NCBI GenBank assembly: GCA_029976805.1
Contig: JAPOLY010000022.1
Span: 1 to 36,365, forward strand
Reading direction: 5' to 3'
From: a bacterium
GTDB taxonomy: Bacteria > Planctomycetota > UBA8108 > UBA1146
DNA: 36,365 nt
A program made the translations under genes and the position numbers. This document shows, piece after piece, positions 1-8,871 of the stretch. The notes beneath the pieces are model-generated. The model made no database searches, had not been told where the DNA came from, and saw nothing but the letters and a program-made list of their open reading frames with translations. The number at the start of each line of letters is the position of its first letter. Positions within the stretch are counted from its first letter, which is position 1.

Positions 1-250
1 GAAGGGTCATCCCATGCATCAGCGTCAGAGCCATTCCTGCACCGGAGAGCAGAATCAGAATCACACCCACCGCACCGGCAGCACGAATGTTGTCGAGTAC
101 GGAAACCGTTTCGACGGGTGCTTCACCTTCGGCCTGAGCATAGGCAACGACGCCGGTTCCCAAAATCAGGGTCACAGCGAAGATGGTCAGGAGAAGAACG
201 CGGGTTGCAGAGGCACCCCGAATCTTGCTCATGAAACCTGTCAACTTCAT
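1..250 (-). CDS. MotA/TolQ/ExbB-type proton channel protein, N-terminal part (runs off window)
   Basis: Partial gene, absent from the ORF track because its 3' end lies beyond position 1. I translated the reverse complement by hand. It begins MKLTGFMSKIRGASATRVLL, followed by a hydrophobic export segment ending near VVAYAQAEGE, and then DNIRAAGAVGVILILLSGAG, the first membrane helix typical of the ExbB/TolQ/MotA family. A leading signal peptide before the first channel helix is common in ExbB homologues of PVC bacteria and Bacteroidetes (family knowledge). The ATG at 250 has an AGGAAAG Shine-Dalgarno a few bases upstream; an internal ATG (residue 7) is a weaker alternative. The gene starts 39 nt after the TPR gene at 290-1381 and is probably the next gene of the pil/TPR operon. 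The conserved cytoplasmic loop and helices 2-3 are not visible, so the family call rests on the N-terminus and context. Confidence 0.72.
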   Translation of the reverse strand, partial: MKLTGFMSKIRGASATRVLLLTIFAVTLILGTGVVAYAQAEGEAPVETVSVLDNIRAAGAVGVILILLSGAGMALTLMHGMTL

Positions 251-289
251 TTTTCTTTCCTCTCTCACCTGTTCGTGAAGGTGATTCGA

Positions 290-1381
290 TTACTTGTTCC
301 AGCGGGAGTCCGGGGCGACCTGCTTCAGTCTTTGGGTCAAACTTTCCGCCCTGTCCGCATCTCCCTGTTTTTTGGCCAATTCCTTGGCCCGATACAACGC
401 TTCTGCGAGTACTTCGCCATTTCCGGTCGAAGCCATGACGGCAGCCCGGAGATAACGGATCATGGCCCACTGCAACTCACCGGCATCTCCGCCAGCCTGT
501 TCTTCTGTGGATCGTCCCCATACGAGCCAGCCGTGTGCTCGGGCTGCTGTGTTACCGAGGACATCCTTGTTTCGCGTCTCGAGGATTTGCTGACGCACCG
601 TATCGGCGGCCTGCTTCCACTGCTTCTGCCCCTGCTGTGCACTGGCATAACCAATCCATGCCTGACAGATCTGGTCGGTCGAGGCATTGGAGTCATTGGA
701 CACAGAGGAGAACTCTTCACGACAAGCGCCCCAGTTCTCCTGGGCCAACAGGCTTTGTGCCTTGCCCAGTCGTGCCCCGACAACCCAACGACGCCCCATG
801 TTTCCGGAAGCAAGACTGGAGAGCGCACTCTCCGCTTCCGAATAGTTTCCGGATTTGCGATGGGCTTCCGAGATCGCCATGCGTGCATGGGGAACGTAGA
901 AATCTTTTTTACTATCAAACTCGTTCAAGTAGGCCTCCAATGCGGAGACCGCTTCCTTGTACTTGGTCGCATCGGAATCACCCCAGCGAAGCAGGGACAA
1001 TCCGTGCATGTACATGGCACTCGATTTTTTCAGAGCGTCACCCATGCTGGTCGCCGACTTGAAACTGCTCGCAGCGGTTTCCCAGTCACCGTTTTCAAAG
1101 GCTCCCCGCCCTCGGGCCAAGCTGGAGGATTCTCTGGAGAAAACCAGACGTTCCACTTTGTCGGCGTCGACTTTTTGCGAAGTGCTGACTCCCGGCAGTT
1201 TGAACTGGACCTGCTCGTAAGTGGCTCCGGTAATCGTCACGTCTTCATAATTCCTGCCACCAGAGACAATAATCTGGTCCGCAAGGAGTCCGTTTCCGGC
1301 AAACGGAAGCATCATTCCGAAAGTCAGAAGAAAGAGCACGAAGTAGCGCTGCATGGTTGGCGTTCTTTCCATCATTTGCAT
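290..1381 (-). CDS. secreted tetratricopeptide-repeat protein with small N-terminal beta domain
   Basis: A 363-aa protein with a hydrophobic export signal (RYFVLFLLTFGMMLPFAG) in its first 35 residues. Next comes a short beta-rich segment (DQIIVSGGRNYEDVTITGATYEQVQFKL...KVERLVF, about residues 35-85), then helical repeats rich in Ala, Leu, Trp and Tyr with TPR spacing (for example ARGRGAFENGDWETAASSFKSA). The start is uncertain. ATG 1381 lies 4 nt after a strong GGAGG, while ATG 1375 overlaps the stop of the upstream 944-aa gene as ATGA and lies about 10 nt from the same GGAGG. Either way the two genes overlap and are probably translationally coupled. It sits between a large TPR protein and an ExbB-like channel, which suggests a periplasmic scaffold for that complex. 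No catalytic motif was seen. Confidence 0.85.
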   Translation of the reverse strand: MQMMERTPTMQRYFVLFLLTFGMMLPFAGNGLLADQIIVSGGRNYEDVTITGATYEQVQFKLPGVSTSQKVDADKVERLVFSRESSSLARGRGAFENGDWETAASSFKSATSMGDALKKSSAMYMHGLSLLRWGDSDATKYKEAVSALEAYLNEFDSKKDFYVPHARMAISEAHRKSGNYSEAESALSSLASGNMGRRWVVGARLGKAQSLLAQENWGACREEFSSVSNDSNASTDQICQAWIGYASAQQGQKQWKQAADTVRQQILETRNKDVLGNTAARAHGWLVWGRSTEEQAGGDAGELQWAMIRYLRAAVMASTGNGEVLAEALYRAKELAKKQGDADRAESLTQRLKQVAPDSRWNK

Positions 1382-4206
1382 TCTTCCTCCAGACGATCGA
1401 AGCGGGTCTGGAGTCCTTCCGGGGCAAAATCCTTGCCGTCCCCGGCCATCAACTTGCGACTGCGAATCAACTGAATGACATCTTCACAACGGCCCTGGGC
1501 TTTCAGTACTTCCATGTACTGCAGCCACGCAGACCAGTAATCACGCTCGAAGACCGGGTTGGTTCCGCCAGAGAAGAGCAGCGACTTGCGACGCTGATCG
1601 AGAATGGCGATGGCAGACTCAAGATCTTCGGTCATCGACTTGAGGCGGCTCGCTGAGCGATCGGACTGGTAGAGTCCCATTTCAGCAGTGGCCCTCTGAA
1701 TCAACACGAAAGGCGCTTCGTTGTAGCTCCCGTTGAGAGTGTTGTCTTCATAGTTCTCGATGATGGCATTGAGACTGTCGAGGGCTTCCTTGTTCCTGCC
1801 AGCGGCATTGGCAGCTTTTGCAAGGAAGTAGGAAACACCGATCACCAGTGATTCCTCACCGGATTCCAGCGCCTCCTCCTGAGCTTTCGACAACATCTCT
1901 GCAGCCTCTGCAGAGAAGCCTCCATCGATCAGGATCGACGCCAGACCCAGTCGGACTCCTGGTCCCGATTCTTCGAAGCCGGATCCCGGCAGACGGATCC
2001 AATCCAGGACCAACTCTCCTGCCCTGCGCTGGTTCTCCGGGGTGGAGGAAGCAGCATAGGCTTCGATCAGGTAGTAGGTACCGGCAACGAGAGTCTGACT
2101 GTCGGGCCAAACCTTGCGCAGTTCAGCCAAAACCTTTTCCGATTCAGCGGTCTTGCCGTCGGCAGCAAGGACTTCGAGCATGAAGAGCAACGCACCTTCG
2201 CGGTAAACGTTGTTGCCGCCGATCTCATTCAAAACAGGCTGCAAATACTTGAGTGCTTCCGCAGAGTCCTTGCCGCGGTCACCCCAGTAGATCTTTGCCA
2301 ACTCGTAACGAAGAACCGATTCACCACCGGCACTACGGGCTTCTCGCGCTTGAGAAAGCAGAGGAAGAATCTCACCGCTGGCATCCTTTTGGGCCTGCTC
2401 CGTATCAGTGCTGGAACGGTAGAGGCAACGGGCAGCACCGGCACGGGCCCTGAAGAAGAAGGGCACCTGCTTGTCTTCTTCACCGTCGTTGTAGGTTCTG
2501 GAGATTCTGCGGAACAATTCGCGGGCCTTGCGGTAATCGCCTTCGAGCTCCGCCTCAACAGCCTGTTGAAGTTTCAACTGCTCGCTTCCCAAACCCTGAG
2601 AATTGTCGGCAAACAGTTTCTCAGCGACCACCAGCAGATCATTCCACGGTCCGTCACCGGCGGTTCCGGCGAAATCACCGGCGATGGCAAAGAAGTTTTG
2701 TGCAGCCATCGCCACCATGCGTGAATCGGGGTAGTTCTCGGCCAACTCCTGATAGGCGATAGCAGCCTCTATCGATCGGCCAAGAGCATCGCTGGACTCA
2801 CCGATCTCGTAGAGTGCCTCGGCTCGCCATGTGGCGGCTTCCTTGCTGTCATCGGACGCGTAGAGAGCCAACTTTGCAGTTTCGATCGACTTCTCTGGCA
2901 ATCCGCGATCACGGAATCCCAAAGCAGCCCGTGCATAATATTCTGCGGGGAGATTGCCCGCTCCCAACTCTTGAAGCCTGCTCAATCCACGATTGAGACC
3001 GGTCACCACTTCCCGGGCCTGGCCGGGATCAGTGGAGTAAGCTTCCGGGTTGTCGAAGCGACTGATCACAGCATTGATCAACTCGAATCCTCCGACGCGG
3101 TCACCGCTGGCAAGCCGGGTGACCCCCTCTTCCACATCCAGGAGTGCGACGAGTGTCGCCAACTCCGGGTCTTCCGGATTTTTCCTGTAGGGGAAGTCGG
3201 GTTGCTCATCTTCGTAGAGGAAATCGAGCAGGTCGAGTCCATCCTGTGGCTGACCCGAGCGATTGTAGGCACGCAGGGAACCGGTCAGGGCCTCGACCCT
3301 CATTTGACGAATGAAGTAGATGACGTCGTCATTGTAGGGAGGATCTGCACTGGGTTCGATGTCGACCAGCAGTTCCAGAGCACCGGCTGCCTCAGCAGCC
3401 TGCCCCGCTGCCGAAAGCGCCTGACCATAGATCAGCTGCGCCTCATAGCGACGGCCAAAGTTTTCGTAACGGGAGTTGACAAACTCGTCCGCAAAGGTGG
3501 CGAGGGCCATGTACTTGGCCTGAGCCGCCTCACTGCCATCTGGTAACATCGCTGCATAAACCTTGTAGGAGTTCAGACGATTGAACTCCCAAAGATCACG
3601 AATGCGAGTTTCCTCGGCCAGTTTCCCAGCCAGTTCATCCCGATCGGAATCACTGGCCCGCATGACCTTGTCCTCGCTGCGCGAGACCTCGTCATTCAGG
3701 CGGCGAATGTTTTCATTCAGAACCTTGTCGATCTCTTCATTCCAGATGCGATCGCGAAGATCCATCGCCTGTTGACGCTGGGAAGGACTGGTTGCAAAAA
3801 CCATTTCAGTATTGGCATCGGAAAGCCTCAGCAGTGCGGCCAGCACTGACTCCAACTGGGCCCCCTTCGATCGGGGGTGATTCGGGTACTTTTTGGCGAG
3901 TTTCTGGATCTCGGCCTCATACCCATCCACGTCCCCATCGATCCGCATGGCATCCGCCAGAGCAAACTCCAGGCTCGCTCTGCCACTGGAATCTGCCGTC
4001 TTGATCCGGGACTGAATCCAGACCCGGGCAAGATCAGGGCTGCCATAGGTTCCGAGCAGTTCACTGACGAAAACGGTTTCCTCCATGGTCAACGGTCCCC
4101 TGCCCAACGACTGGGCAGGCGCGATTGCCGGTACAAGCAGTACCGTCAAGAGAGCCAGACCAGGGACGAAAGACGTCCGGAGGGTATGAGTCAATCCGTT
4201 GAACAT
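1372..4206 (-). CDS. large secreted TPR-repeat protein (944 aa)
   Basis: The N-terminus has a signal peptide (SFVPGLALLTVLLVPAIAPAQS, cleavage near residue 32). The rest is a long array of helical repeats with TPR-like spacing, such as YPNHPRSKGAQLESVLAALLRL, AALGFRDRGLPEKSIETAKLALYA and AIAYQELAENYPDSRMVAMAAQNFFAIAG. Blocks of the type 'A..YQ.L...YPDS' resemble the repeats of YbgF/CpoB- and BamD-like periplasmic proteins (family knowledge). No lipobox or enzymatic motif was seen. The ATG at 4206 has an AAGG about 6 nt upstream. It starts 39 nt downstream of the secretin stop, and its own stop overlaps the next TPR gene. Context suggests a periplasmic or outer-membrane-facing scaffold linking the secretin to a proton-channel complex; that role is inferred. 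Confidence 0.85.
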   Translation of the reverse strand: MFNGLTHTLRTSFVPGLALLTVLLVPAIAPAQSLGRGPLTMEETVFVSELLGTYGSPDLARVWIQSRIKTADSSGRASLEFALADAMRIDGDVDGYEAEIQKLAKKYPNHPRSKGAQLESVLAALLRLSDANTEMVFATSPSQRQQAMDLRDRIWNEEIDKVLNENIRRLNDEVSRSEDKVMRASDSDRDELAGKLAEETRIRDLWEFNRLNSYKVYAAMLPDGSEAAQAKYMALATFADEFVNSRYENFGRRYEAQLIYGQALSAAGQAAEAAGALELLVDIEPSADPPYNDDVIYFIRQMRVEALTGSLRAYNRSGQPQDGLDLLDFLYEDEQPDFPYRKNPEDPELATLVALLDVEEGVTRLASGDRVGGFELINAVISRFDNPEAYSTDPGQAREVVTGLNRGLSRLQELGAGNLPAEYYARAALGFRDRGLPEKSIETAKLALYASDDSKEAATWRAEALYEIGESSDALGRSIEAAIAYQELAENYPDSRMVAMAAQNFFAIAGDFAGTAGDGPWNDLLVVAEKLFADNSQGLGSEQLKLQQAVEAELEGDYRKARELFRRISRTYNDGEEDKQVPFFFRARAGAARCLYRSSTDTEQAQKDASGEILPLLSQAREARSAGGESVLRYELAKIYWGDRGKDSAEALKYLQPVLNEIGGNNVYREGALLFMLEVLAADGKTAESEKVLAELRKVWPDSQTLVAGTYYLIEAYAASSTPENQRRAGELVLDWIRLPGSGFEESGPGVRLGLASILIDGGFSAEAAEMLSKAQEEALESGEESLVIGVSYFLAKAANAAGRNKEALDSLNAIIENYEDNTLNGSYNEAPFVLIQRATAEMGLYQSDRSASRLKSMTEDLESAIAILDQRRKSLLFSGGTNPVFERDYWSAWLQYMEVLKAQGRCEDVIQLIRSRKLMAGDGKDFAPEGLQTRFDRLEEECK

Positions 4207-4245
4207 GAAAGCCTTCTATCTGAACTGCGTCAGATTTCCTTGCGA

Positions 4246-6762
4246 CTAGTTAAAGCGTTTCTCTTCCTCATCACGGATCACCGTGATTTTGGCACTGATC
4301 AGCACGAACAGGTTGGACTGCATACGGGCATTACCCTTGCGGCCAGCCAACAGGTCCAGAATCGGCAAACGAGAGAAGACCGGAATACCGGAGCGAGACT
4401 CCTGGGTAATCGTTCTCTTCAGGCCACCCACCAGAACCGTTCCACCGTCGGGAATCGTCACCGTGGTCTTGATGTTGGTCACCGAGAGCACCGGGAACTC
4501 CACGTTCAGGTTCGTCAGACCCAGAGTCAGGGTCTTGAATCTGGAGGGCAACTGCACCGCAAGAGTCGGCTCGATCTCGAGGATCACGTATTTGCGGTCA
4601 TGACTCACCGTCGGACGCACCTGGAGGATCGATCCACTGTTGAGGATTCCGATGACCGGGTTGATCACAGGAACCACACCGGTCTGGTTGACCTCGGCGT
4701 CCTCAATGTAGGCGCTCTGATCCACAACCAAAGAGTGGGAGATCTGGGTGTTGAAGGCTGTCACACGCGGTGCATCCAGCTTCTTGGTGCGCTGGATTTT
4801 CTGGTTCGCTTCCAGAATCGCCTCGAGGGCGTAACTGTCGAGAACGTTGTACTGCAGTGCAAAACCACCGGTGTCAGAAAGGTTGAAGGGAGACACCGAA
4901 GAACCCAGTGGCAAAGAGAAGGCGTTGTAGACCGCTGCGCGGACATCAATCTCTCCCTGAGCGTCGACGATCTCGAAACCGGAGGCAATCTGCGTTCCTG
5001 CACCGTCGATGTCATTGATCGGGTTCGGAAGGTTCGAGTTGAACGGGTTTCCGTAATCGACACCGATCGACTCCAGGAAATTATCCTGCAGATCGATGAA
5101 GCGGCTTTCCACTGTCACCATCACACCGGTGGACTTGCGCAGTGCCTTGAGCAACTGCACCAGTTTGCGGTGATTGGCGAGGGTGGTGTTGGCCACGAGA
5201 CGACCGCTCTGGATCTTGACCGATTCGCCATCCGGCTCGCCTTCGTCACCGAAGAGAGCATTGACAACGAGTTCGACAAGAATGTCGGAATCAAGAGTCG
5301 TCTCCTGAGAGTCCTCTTCACCGCCGATGTCAAAGAGTCCACCGGCACCGCCTTCATCGCCGTCTTGACTTGACTCAAGGGCGAGACGGGGAGCACGGAA
5401 ATCAGGCTTGTCCTTGGTGATATCGGAAACTTCGTAGAACTCCAGGAACACATCGTTGCGGACCGAATCGGAGGGTCCAATCAGGACCGCTCCTGAACGG
5501 ATGACGTAAGTGAAGGGAGGATCGTTCCCCTGAAGGACCAGATTCAGCACGTTCTCCAGCGGCAAGTCCGTCACTTCCGCCAAGCGGACAGTGCCATCTC
5601 CACCCTCAAGAGCATCGGAGGCTTCTTTTGTCAGCACAAAGTTGATACCGGAGAGCTCTCTCAGGAACTGAATTACCTGCTCAAAAGGCTCATCTTCGAA
5701 CTCAACACTGGCAACACGAACCTTCAGGCGTGAACGGATGGTTTTGACCTGCTGGCTCTCAACTGCCTGAAGACGATCTTCGAGGGACTGCTCCTGACGG
5801 CTGATGCGCAACCACTCTTCGCGAGTCGGGAAGTTGAAGATATCCGTGTAGGGAATCTCTGACTCCAACTGGCTCAGGAAAGTACGATCCCACTCCAACT
5901 GAGTCTGAAGGCTGGTATCCAGAACTTCATAAAGATGACGAAGCTCGGCCGCCTCACGACGCAGTGCACGGACATCTTTTCTGGAAGGATCGAGCAACAG
6001 CACTTCGTCGCAAAGGGTAATCACACGCTCGTAATCACGCTCGGAGAAGAGCCTGCGTGCCTGACGAAGGATCTCGTCGATACGATTCTGAATGAAGGAG
6101 ACGGAGCGGGCCATCTCGGACTCCGCTTCAGCAAGGATACGCATCTCACGTTCACGCTTCTCAGTTGCCGCGAACTCATTCTGAAGACGGATCGACTCCT
6201 CTTTCGACTGACGGGCACGATTCTGCTGATCGCTCAGGTCGTAATCAAAAGGGAACCAGCGGATACGCTCAAGGATCTGATCAAAGACCGTGATCGCCTT
6301 GTCGTAACTGCCTTCGTCCATGGCTCTGCGTCCATCGAGATAGAGGCGCTCGAGCTCAAAGACGTCCTGCTGAAGGCGGACCTTCTTCTCGTCGACCATG
6401 CGACGCTGAAGATCACGGATGTCTCCGCTTCGGTCACTCAGCAACATCAAGACTGTATCGAGAAGTTCACGGGCGGTCTCATTGCCCGGATCGAGGCGCA
6501 CGGCCTCCTGCAACTTCTCTTCTGCTTCGATGTAGCGCAGTTCGTTGATCAACTTCTCTGCTGCGTTGACCGCCTGAGTGGCAGCACCGGTACGGGCCTG
6601 ATTCTCCAGATTGACCTCGCGAATCAGTCCGTCCACGCCCCCATCCTGGGCCATGACCGGTTGAGCAGCGAAGCTGAGGAGCAACAGGGCCAGGGCGATC
6701 ACTGAGAAAACGCTTCTCGCCGCGGCAATTCTGAAGTTGGGCTCCCGGAGGCTTATCGACAT
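4246..6762 (-). CDS. pilQ: type IV pilus / type II secretion secretin with TPR N-terminal region
   Basis: Outer-membrane secretin pore subunit, 838 aa. The ORF-track start (6831) is too far upstream; ATG 6762 has AAGGAGAG just ahead of it and gives a clean signal peptide (SVFSVIALALLLLSFAAQPVMA, cleavage near residue 38). Residues about 60-300 form TPR/coiled-coil repeats (INELRYIEAEEKLQEAVRLDPGN; RLFSERDYERVITLCDEVLLLDPS). About 345-430 is an N-domain with the signature VEFEDEPFEQVIQFLRELSGINFVL. The secretin core runs from about 550, and the family signature is near 770-800 (TIPDGGTVLVGGL...SGIPVFSRLPILDLLAG). The C-terminus is charged (RDEEEKRFN). The order pilMN-pilO-pilP-like-secretin supports a PilQ role. 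Verrucomicrobial secretins of the Akkermansia Amuc_1098 type have a comparable gene neighbourhood (from memory). A 165-nt spacer with an inverted repeat precedes the gene, unlike the tight spacing upstream. Confidence 0.92.
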   Translation of the reverse strand: MSISLREPNFRIAAARSVFSVIALALLLLSFAAQPVMAQDGGVDGLIREVNLENQARTGAATQAVNAAEKLINELRYIEAEEKLQEAVRLDPGNETARELLDTVLMLLSDRSGDIRDLQRRMVDEKKVRLQQDVFELERLYLDGRRAMDEGSYDKAITVFDQILERIRWFPFDYDLSDQQNRARQSKEESIRLQNEFAATEKREREMRILAEAESEMARSVSFIQNRIDEILRQARRLFSERDYERVITLCDEVLLLDPSRKDVRALRREAAELRHLYEVLDTSLQTQLEWDRTFLSQLESEIPYTDIFNFPTREEWLRISRQEQSLEDRLQAVESQQVKTIRSRLKVRVASVEFEDEPFEQVIQFLRELSGINFVLTKEASDALEGGDGTVRLAEVTDLPLENVLNLVLQGNDPPFTYVIRSGAVLIGPSDSVRNDVFLEFYEVSDITKDKPDFRAPRLALESSQDGDEGGAGGLFDIGGEEDSQETTLDSDILVELVVNALFGDEGEPDGESVKIQSGRLVANTTLANHRKLVQLLKALRKSTGVMVTVESRFIDLQDNFLESIGVDYGNPFNSNLPNPINDIDGAGTQIASGFEIVDAQGEIDVRAAVYNAFSLPLGSSVSPFNLSDTGGFALQYNVLDSYALEAILEANQKIQRTKKLDAPRVTAFNTQISHSLVVDQSAYIEDAEVNQTGVVPVINPVIGILNSGSILQVRPTVSHDRKYVILEIEPTLAVQLPSRFKTLTLGLTNLNVEFPVLSVTNIKTTVTIPDGGTVLVGGLKRTITQESRSGIPVFSRLPILDLLAGRKGNARMQSNLFVLISAKITVIRDEEEKRFN

Positions 6763-6822
6763 CGATCTCTCCTTGCTTTGAAGTACTTGCTTGCGAATCC
6801 ACATTCGCTCGCAACTTTTCCG

Positions 6823-6839
6823 GACCAACACTGTTGGTC
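6823..6839. repeat. perfect inverted repeat in the spacer before the secretin gene
   Basis: GACCAACA-C-TGTTGGTC is a perfect 8+8 bp dyad with a 1-nt centre, 60 nt upstream of the secretin start. On the plus strand it is followed directly by ATTTTTTG, which would look like an intrinsic terminator for plus-strand transcription, but no plus-strand gene is present upstream. On the minus (gene) strand it would form a hairpin in the pilP-pilQ spacer of the mRNA. It could be a protein-binding site, an mRNA processing or stability element, or a block on antisense transcription. A smaller CGAAG/CTTCG hairpin lies about 40 nt further upstream in the transcript. Confidence 0.55.
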
Positions 6840-6927
6840 ATTTTTTGTTGTTTCAATTCGCACCGAAGAGCCTTCGCTCCCTTGGGGTGCTGGCCAATTC
6901 GCCCCGTGGCGCAGTGGCCCGAACAGT

Positions 6928-8031
6928 CTAGTCGTCACCGCCAAAGAGGCCCCCACCTGAGGGTCGGGTTCTCTTGGGCTTTTCCACTTCGACTTCATCC
7001 GCGACTTCATTGTCAGAGGAATCGGCCTCTTCGTCATCCCCATCCGATTCGGCGGGATCACTGTCAAAGTTGTCCCAACCGCTGGGAGTCAGCGACAGGG
7101 GATCGTCATTGTTTTTGAGGTATGCTCTTTTTCCGCTGTCGTTTTTCAAAACTACCACTCGACCGTCAGCCGTATCCTGAATGCGCTCAAGTCGGAATCC
7201 GGTTCCGAACAACTCGGAAGCCTGGGCTCCCGCCTTCGGTTCCGTCACAACTTTGGCTGACTTCTTGGCAGAGTCGGAATCCCAGTCCCAACGGGAGTAC
7301 TGGATGGTTGCCCTACCCGGCATGAAGTTTCCGGAACTGTCGAGCCTTCCAACCTGCGCACCGCTGACTTTCCAGGCGTCATCTGCCGGCATCAGCACCG
7401 CTCCGGAGTCGCCGGAAACCACAGAGTTAGAGCCATCCCGCGGGAACTGCATGCTTCCGGAAAGACCGGCAGCACTGGTTGCAATCCGATAGCGGTAACT
7501 GCGCCCAGCCTCAAGGGGGCCGGACTGAATGGCGAAGGCTTGACCGGAAGAGAACCCACTGACCTGCTGGAGCTTGGTCCAGTCACCATCCCCTTCCTGC
7601 ATCTCAACGACACAGGAGGTGATTTCCGCATTGGAAAAGAGCGCATGACGCCCGGAGATCTCGTGATAGGTACTCTGATCAGAAGAATCGCGAACCACTT
7701 TGACAGAAGCGATGTAGGGAGCATCCAGAGTCGGTGCGACCAGAATGATGCGCTCCTTGACCGCCAGCCTTGCCGGCTTTCGATAGAAAGCCCACTCCGG
7801 GATCGCATTGTCCGTTCCGACTTCGTAGGCCAGGCGCACACTTTCCAGAACTTCGGGAACACTCTGGTCACCCAAATCCTGGGAAGCCATGTTCTCTTCG
7901 ATCTTGTCGTTGGCCTCACTGATTTTGCTGGAATATTCACTTCCAGGATCACTGATCAGGAAAGGGTAGCCGAATCCGACAACCAGAAGCAGAGCAACGA
8001 CTGCGATGGTGATCTTGTCGATATTTTGCAT
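6928..8031 (-). CDS. inner-membrane-anchored protein in the PilP position, Fn3-like, acidic tail
   Basis: A 367-aa protein with a short cytoplasmic N-terminus (MQNIDKIT), one membrane helix (IAVVALLLVVGFGYPFLI, residues about 9-26), then a periplasmic part. Residues about 105-185 look like a fibronectin-III-type beta sandwich (APTLDAPYIASVKVVRD... PLEAGRSYRYRIATSAAG). A later segment (GFRLERIQDTADGRVVVLKNDSGKRAYLKNNDDPLSL) recalls the PilP/GspC HR-domain pattern 'I....VVL..G....L..GD', but weakly. The C-terminus is very acidic (DGDDEEADSSDNEVADEVEVE), then basic and Gly-rich (KPKRTRPSGGGLFGGDD). ATG 8031 has GAAAGGGG upstream and lies 3 nt after the PilO-like stop. By position it should bridge the PilN/O complex to the secretin as PilP does. 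It has no lipobox and is much longer than typical PilP (about 180 aa), so I give no symbol. Confidence 0.85.
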   Translation of the reverse strand: MQNIDKITIAVVALLLVVGFGYPFLISDPGSEYSSKISEANDKIEENMASQDLGDQSVPEVLESVRLAYEVGTDNAIPEWAFYRKPARLAVKERIILVAPTLDAPYIASVKVVRDSSDQSTYHEISGRHALFSNAEITSCVVEMQEGDGDWTKLQQVSGFSSGQAFAIQSGPLEAGRSYRYRIATSAAGLSGSMQFPRDGSNSVVSGDSGAVLMPADDAWKVSGAQVGRLDSSGNFMPGRATIQYSRWDWDSDSAKKSAKVVTEPKAGAQASELFGTGFRLERIQDTADGRVVVLKNDSGKRAYLKNNDDPLSLTPSGWDNFDSDPAESDGDDEEADSSDNEVADEVEVEKPKRTRPSGGGLFGGDD

Positions 8032-8034
8032 CGA

Positions 8035-8862
8035 TTAGCCCCTTTCCGATTCAGAAGAAGCAAGAACAGCTCCTTCATGGATCTGCATTTCCAGAAGCAG
8101 GAGCACATTGGGCTCACCCATGTCTCCTTCTTCCGGGGACACCTCACTGACGACGTCGAAGAGGAGGTTTTCACGATCCTTGCTGACCGCCACCTTCTCC
8201 ACGGAATAGTCGATAAAGGGGTGCTTCATGATTTGTCCCAAAAATTCAGCCACCCGATTTCCAGGAATGGCCATTTTGAGAGAAACAGGGAAGCGGCTCG
8301 GACCTTCATCGGCATTGCGACTTCCGCGGGTGGTTTTGCGATCGATCACCAGCTCCAGAATTTCAGAGCCGCGATTGTTAAGGGTCAGGTTGACCAGATG
8401 GCTCTGCACTTTCCAGCGACGCTCGTAATCGACGATCTTGGTCACATCACCCAGATCGTCCTGAATAAAGAAGGGCAATTCGGCGTCAGCGGCAAGGCCG
8501 GTGCTCGAGCGGTAACGCTTGGCAAGGAGATCAAAGCCATCTCGGTAACCGGCAGTCCACCCACTCAGGTCACTGCTCGCTCCTTCTTCAAAGCGGCTGA
8601 CCCTGCTGGTGTAAAACTCCTCTGCCCGATCCAACTGCTTTTCCCAACTGGCGTTGAACTTCTCTTCAGCCTCCAGAAGGTCCTTCGTTGGAAGGTCACG
8701 ATCCACCCGCTTGGAGTATTCGCGCAGGCTTTTCTGCTGCTTTCTCAGTTTGTCGGTCACCGAGTCGTACTCGGACATCTTGGGCATCACCAAGAGTACG
8801 AAAAGCACGATCCAGACGACCACTTCCGCTCCAAGAAGACTCCAGAATACTTTGTCACTCAT
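8035..8862 (-). CDS. PilO-like type IV pilus alignment-complex protein
   Basis: A 275-aa bitopic inner-membrane protein. A short cytoplasmic tail (MSDKVFW) precedes a membrane helix (LLGAEVVVWIVLFVLLVMP, about residues 8-27). A long coiled coil follows (YDSVTDKLRKQQKSLREYSKRV, EAEEKFNASWEKQLDRAEEFY), then an alpha/beta C-terminal part (RFPVSLKMAIPGNRVAEFLGQIMKHPFIDYSVEKVAVSKD). This is the PilN/PilO architecture: TM, coiled coil, ferredoxin-like fold, with 'F..L..FI..L......I...' near the C-terminus. It starts 9 nt after the pilMN stop with GGGGGG just upstream, and 3 nt separate it from the next gene. It corresponds in position to Akkermansia Amuc_1100 (from memory). Sequence identity to characterised PilO looks low, so the call rests on architecture and position. 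Confidence 0.8.
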   Translation of the reverse strand: MSDKVFWSLLGAEVVVWIVLFVLLVMPKMSEYDSVTDKLRKQQKSLREYSKRVDRDLPTKDLLEAEEKFNASWEKQLDRAEEFYTSRVSRFEEGASSDLSGWTAGYRDGFDLLAKRYRSSTGLAADAELPFFIQDDLGDVTKIVDYERRWKVQSHLVNLTLNNRGSEILELVIDRKTTRGSRNADEGPSRFPVSLKMAIPGNRVAEFLGQIMKHPFIDYSVEKVAVSKDRENLLFDVVSEVSPEEGDMGEPNVLLLLEMQIHEGAVLASSESERG

Positions 8863-8871
8863 GGCGCCCCC

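Noticed and set aside
14-1474. 486-aa plus-strand ORF
   Set aside because: Fully antisense to the ExbB-like and TPR genes, with Cys/His/Arg-rich shadow composition, no Shine-Dalgarno and no recognisable family.
3877-5373. 498-aa plus-strand ORF
   Set aside because: Antisense to the TPR and secretin genes; His/Arg-rich shadow sequence without motifs.
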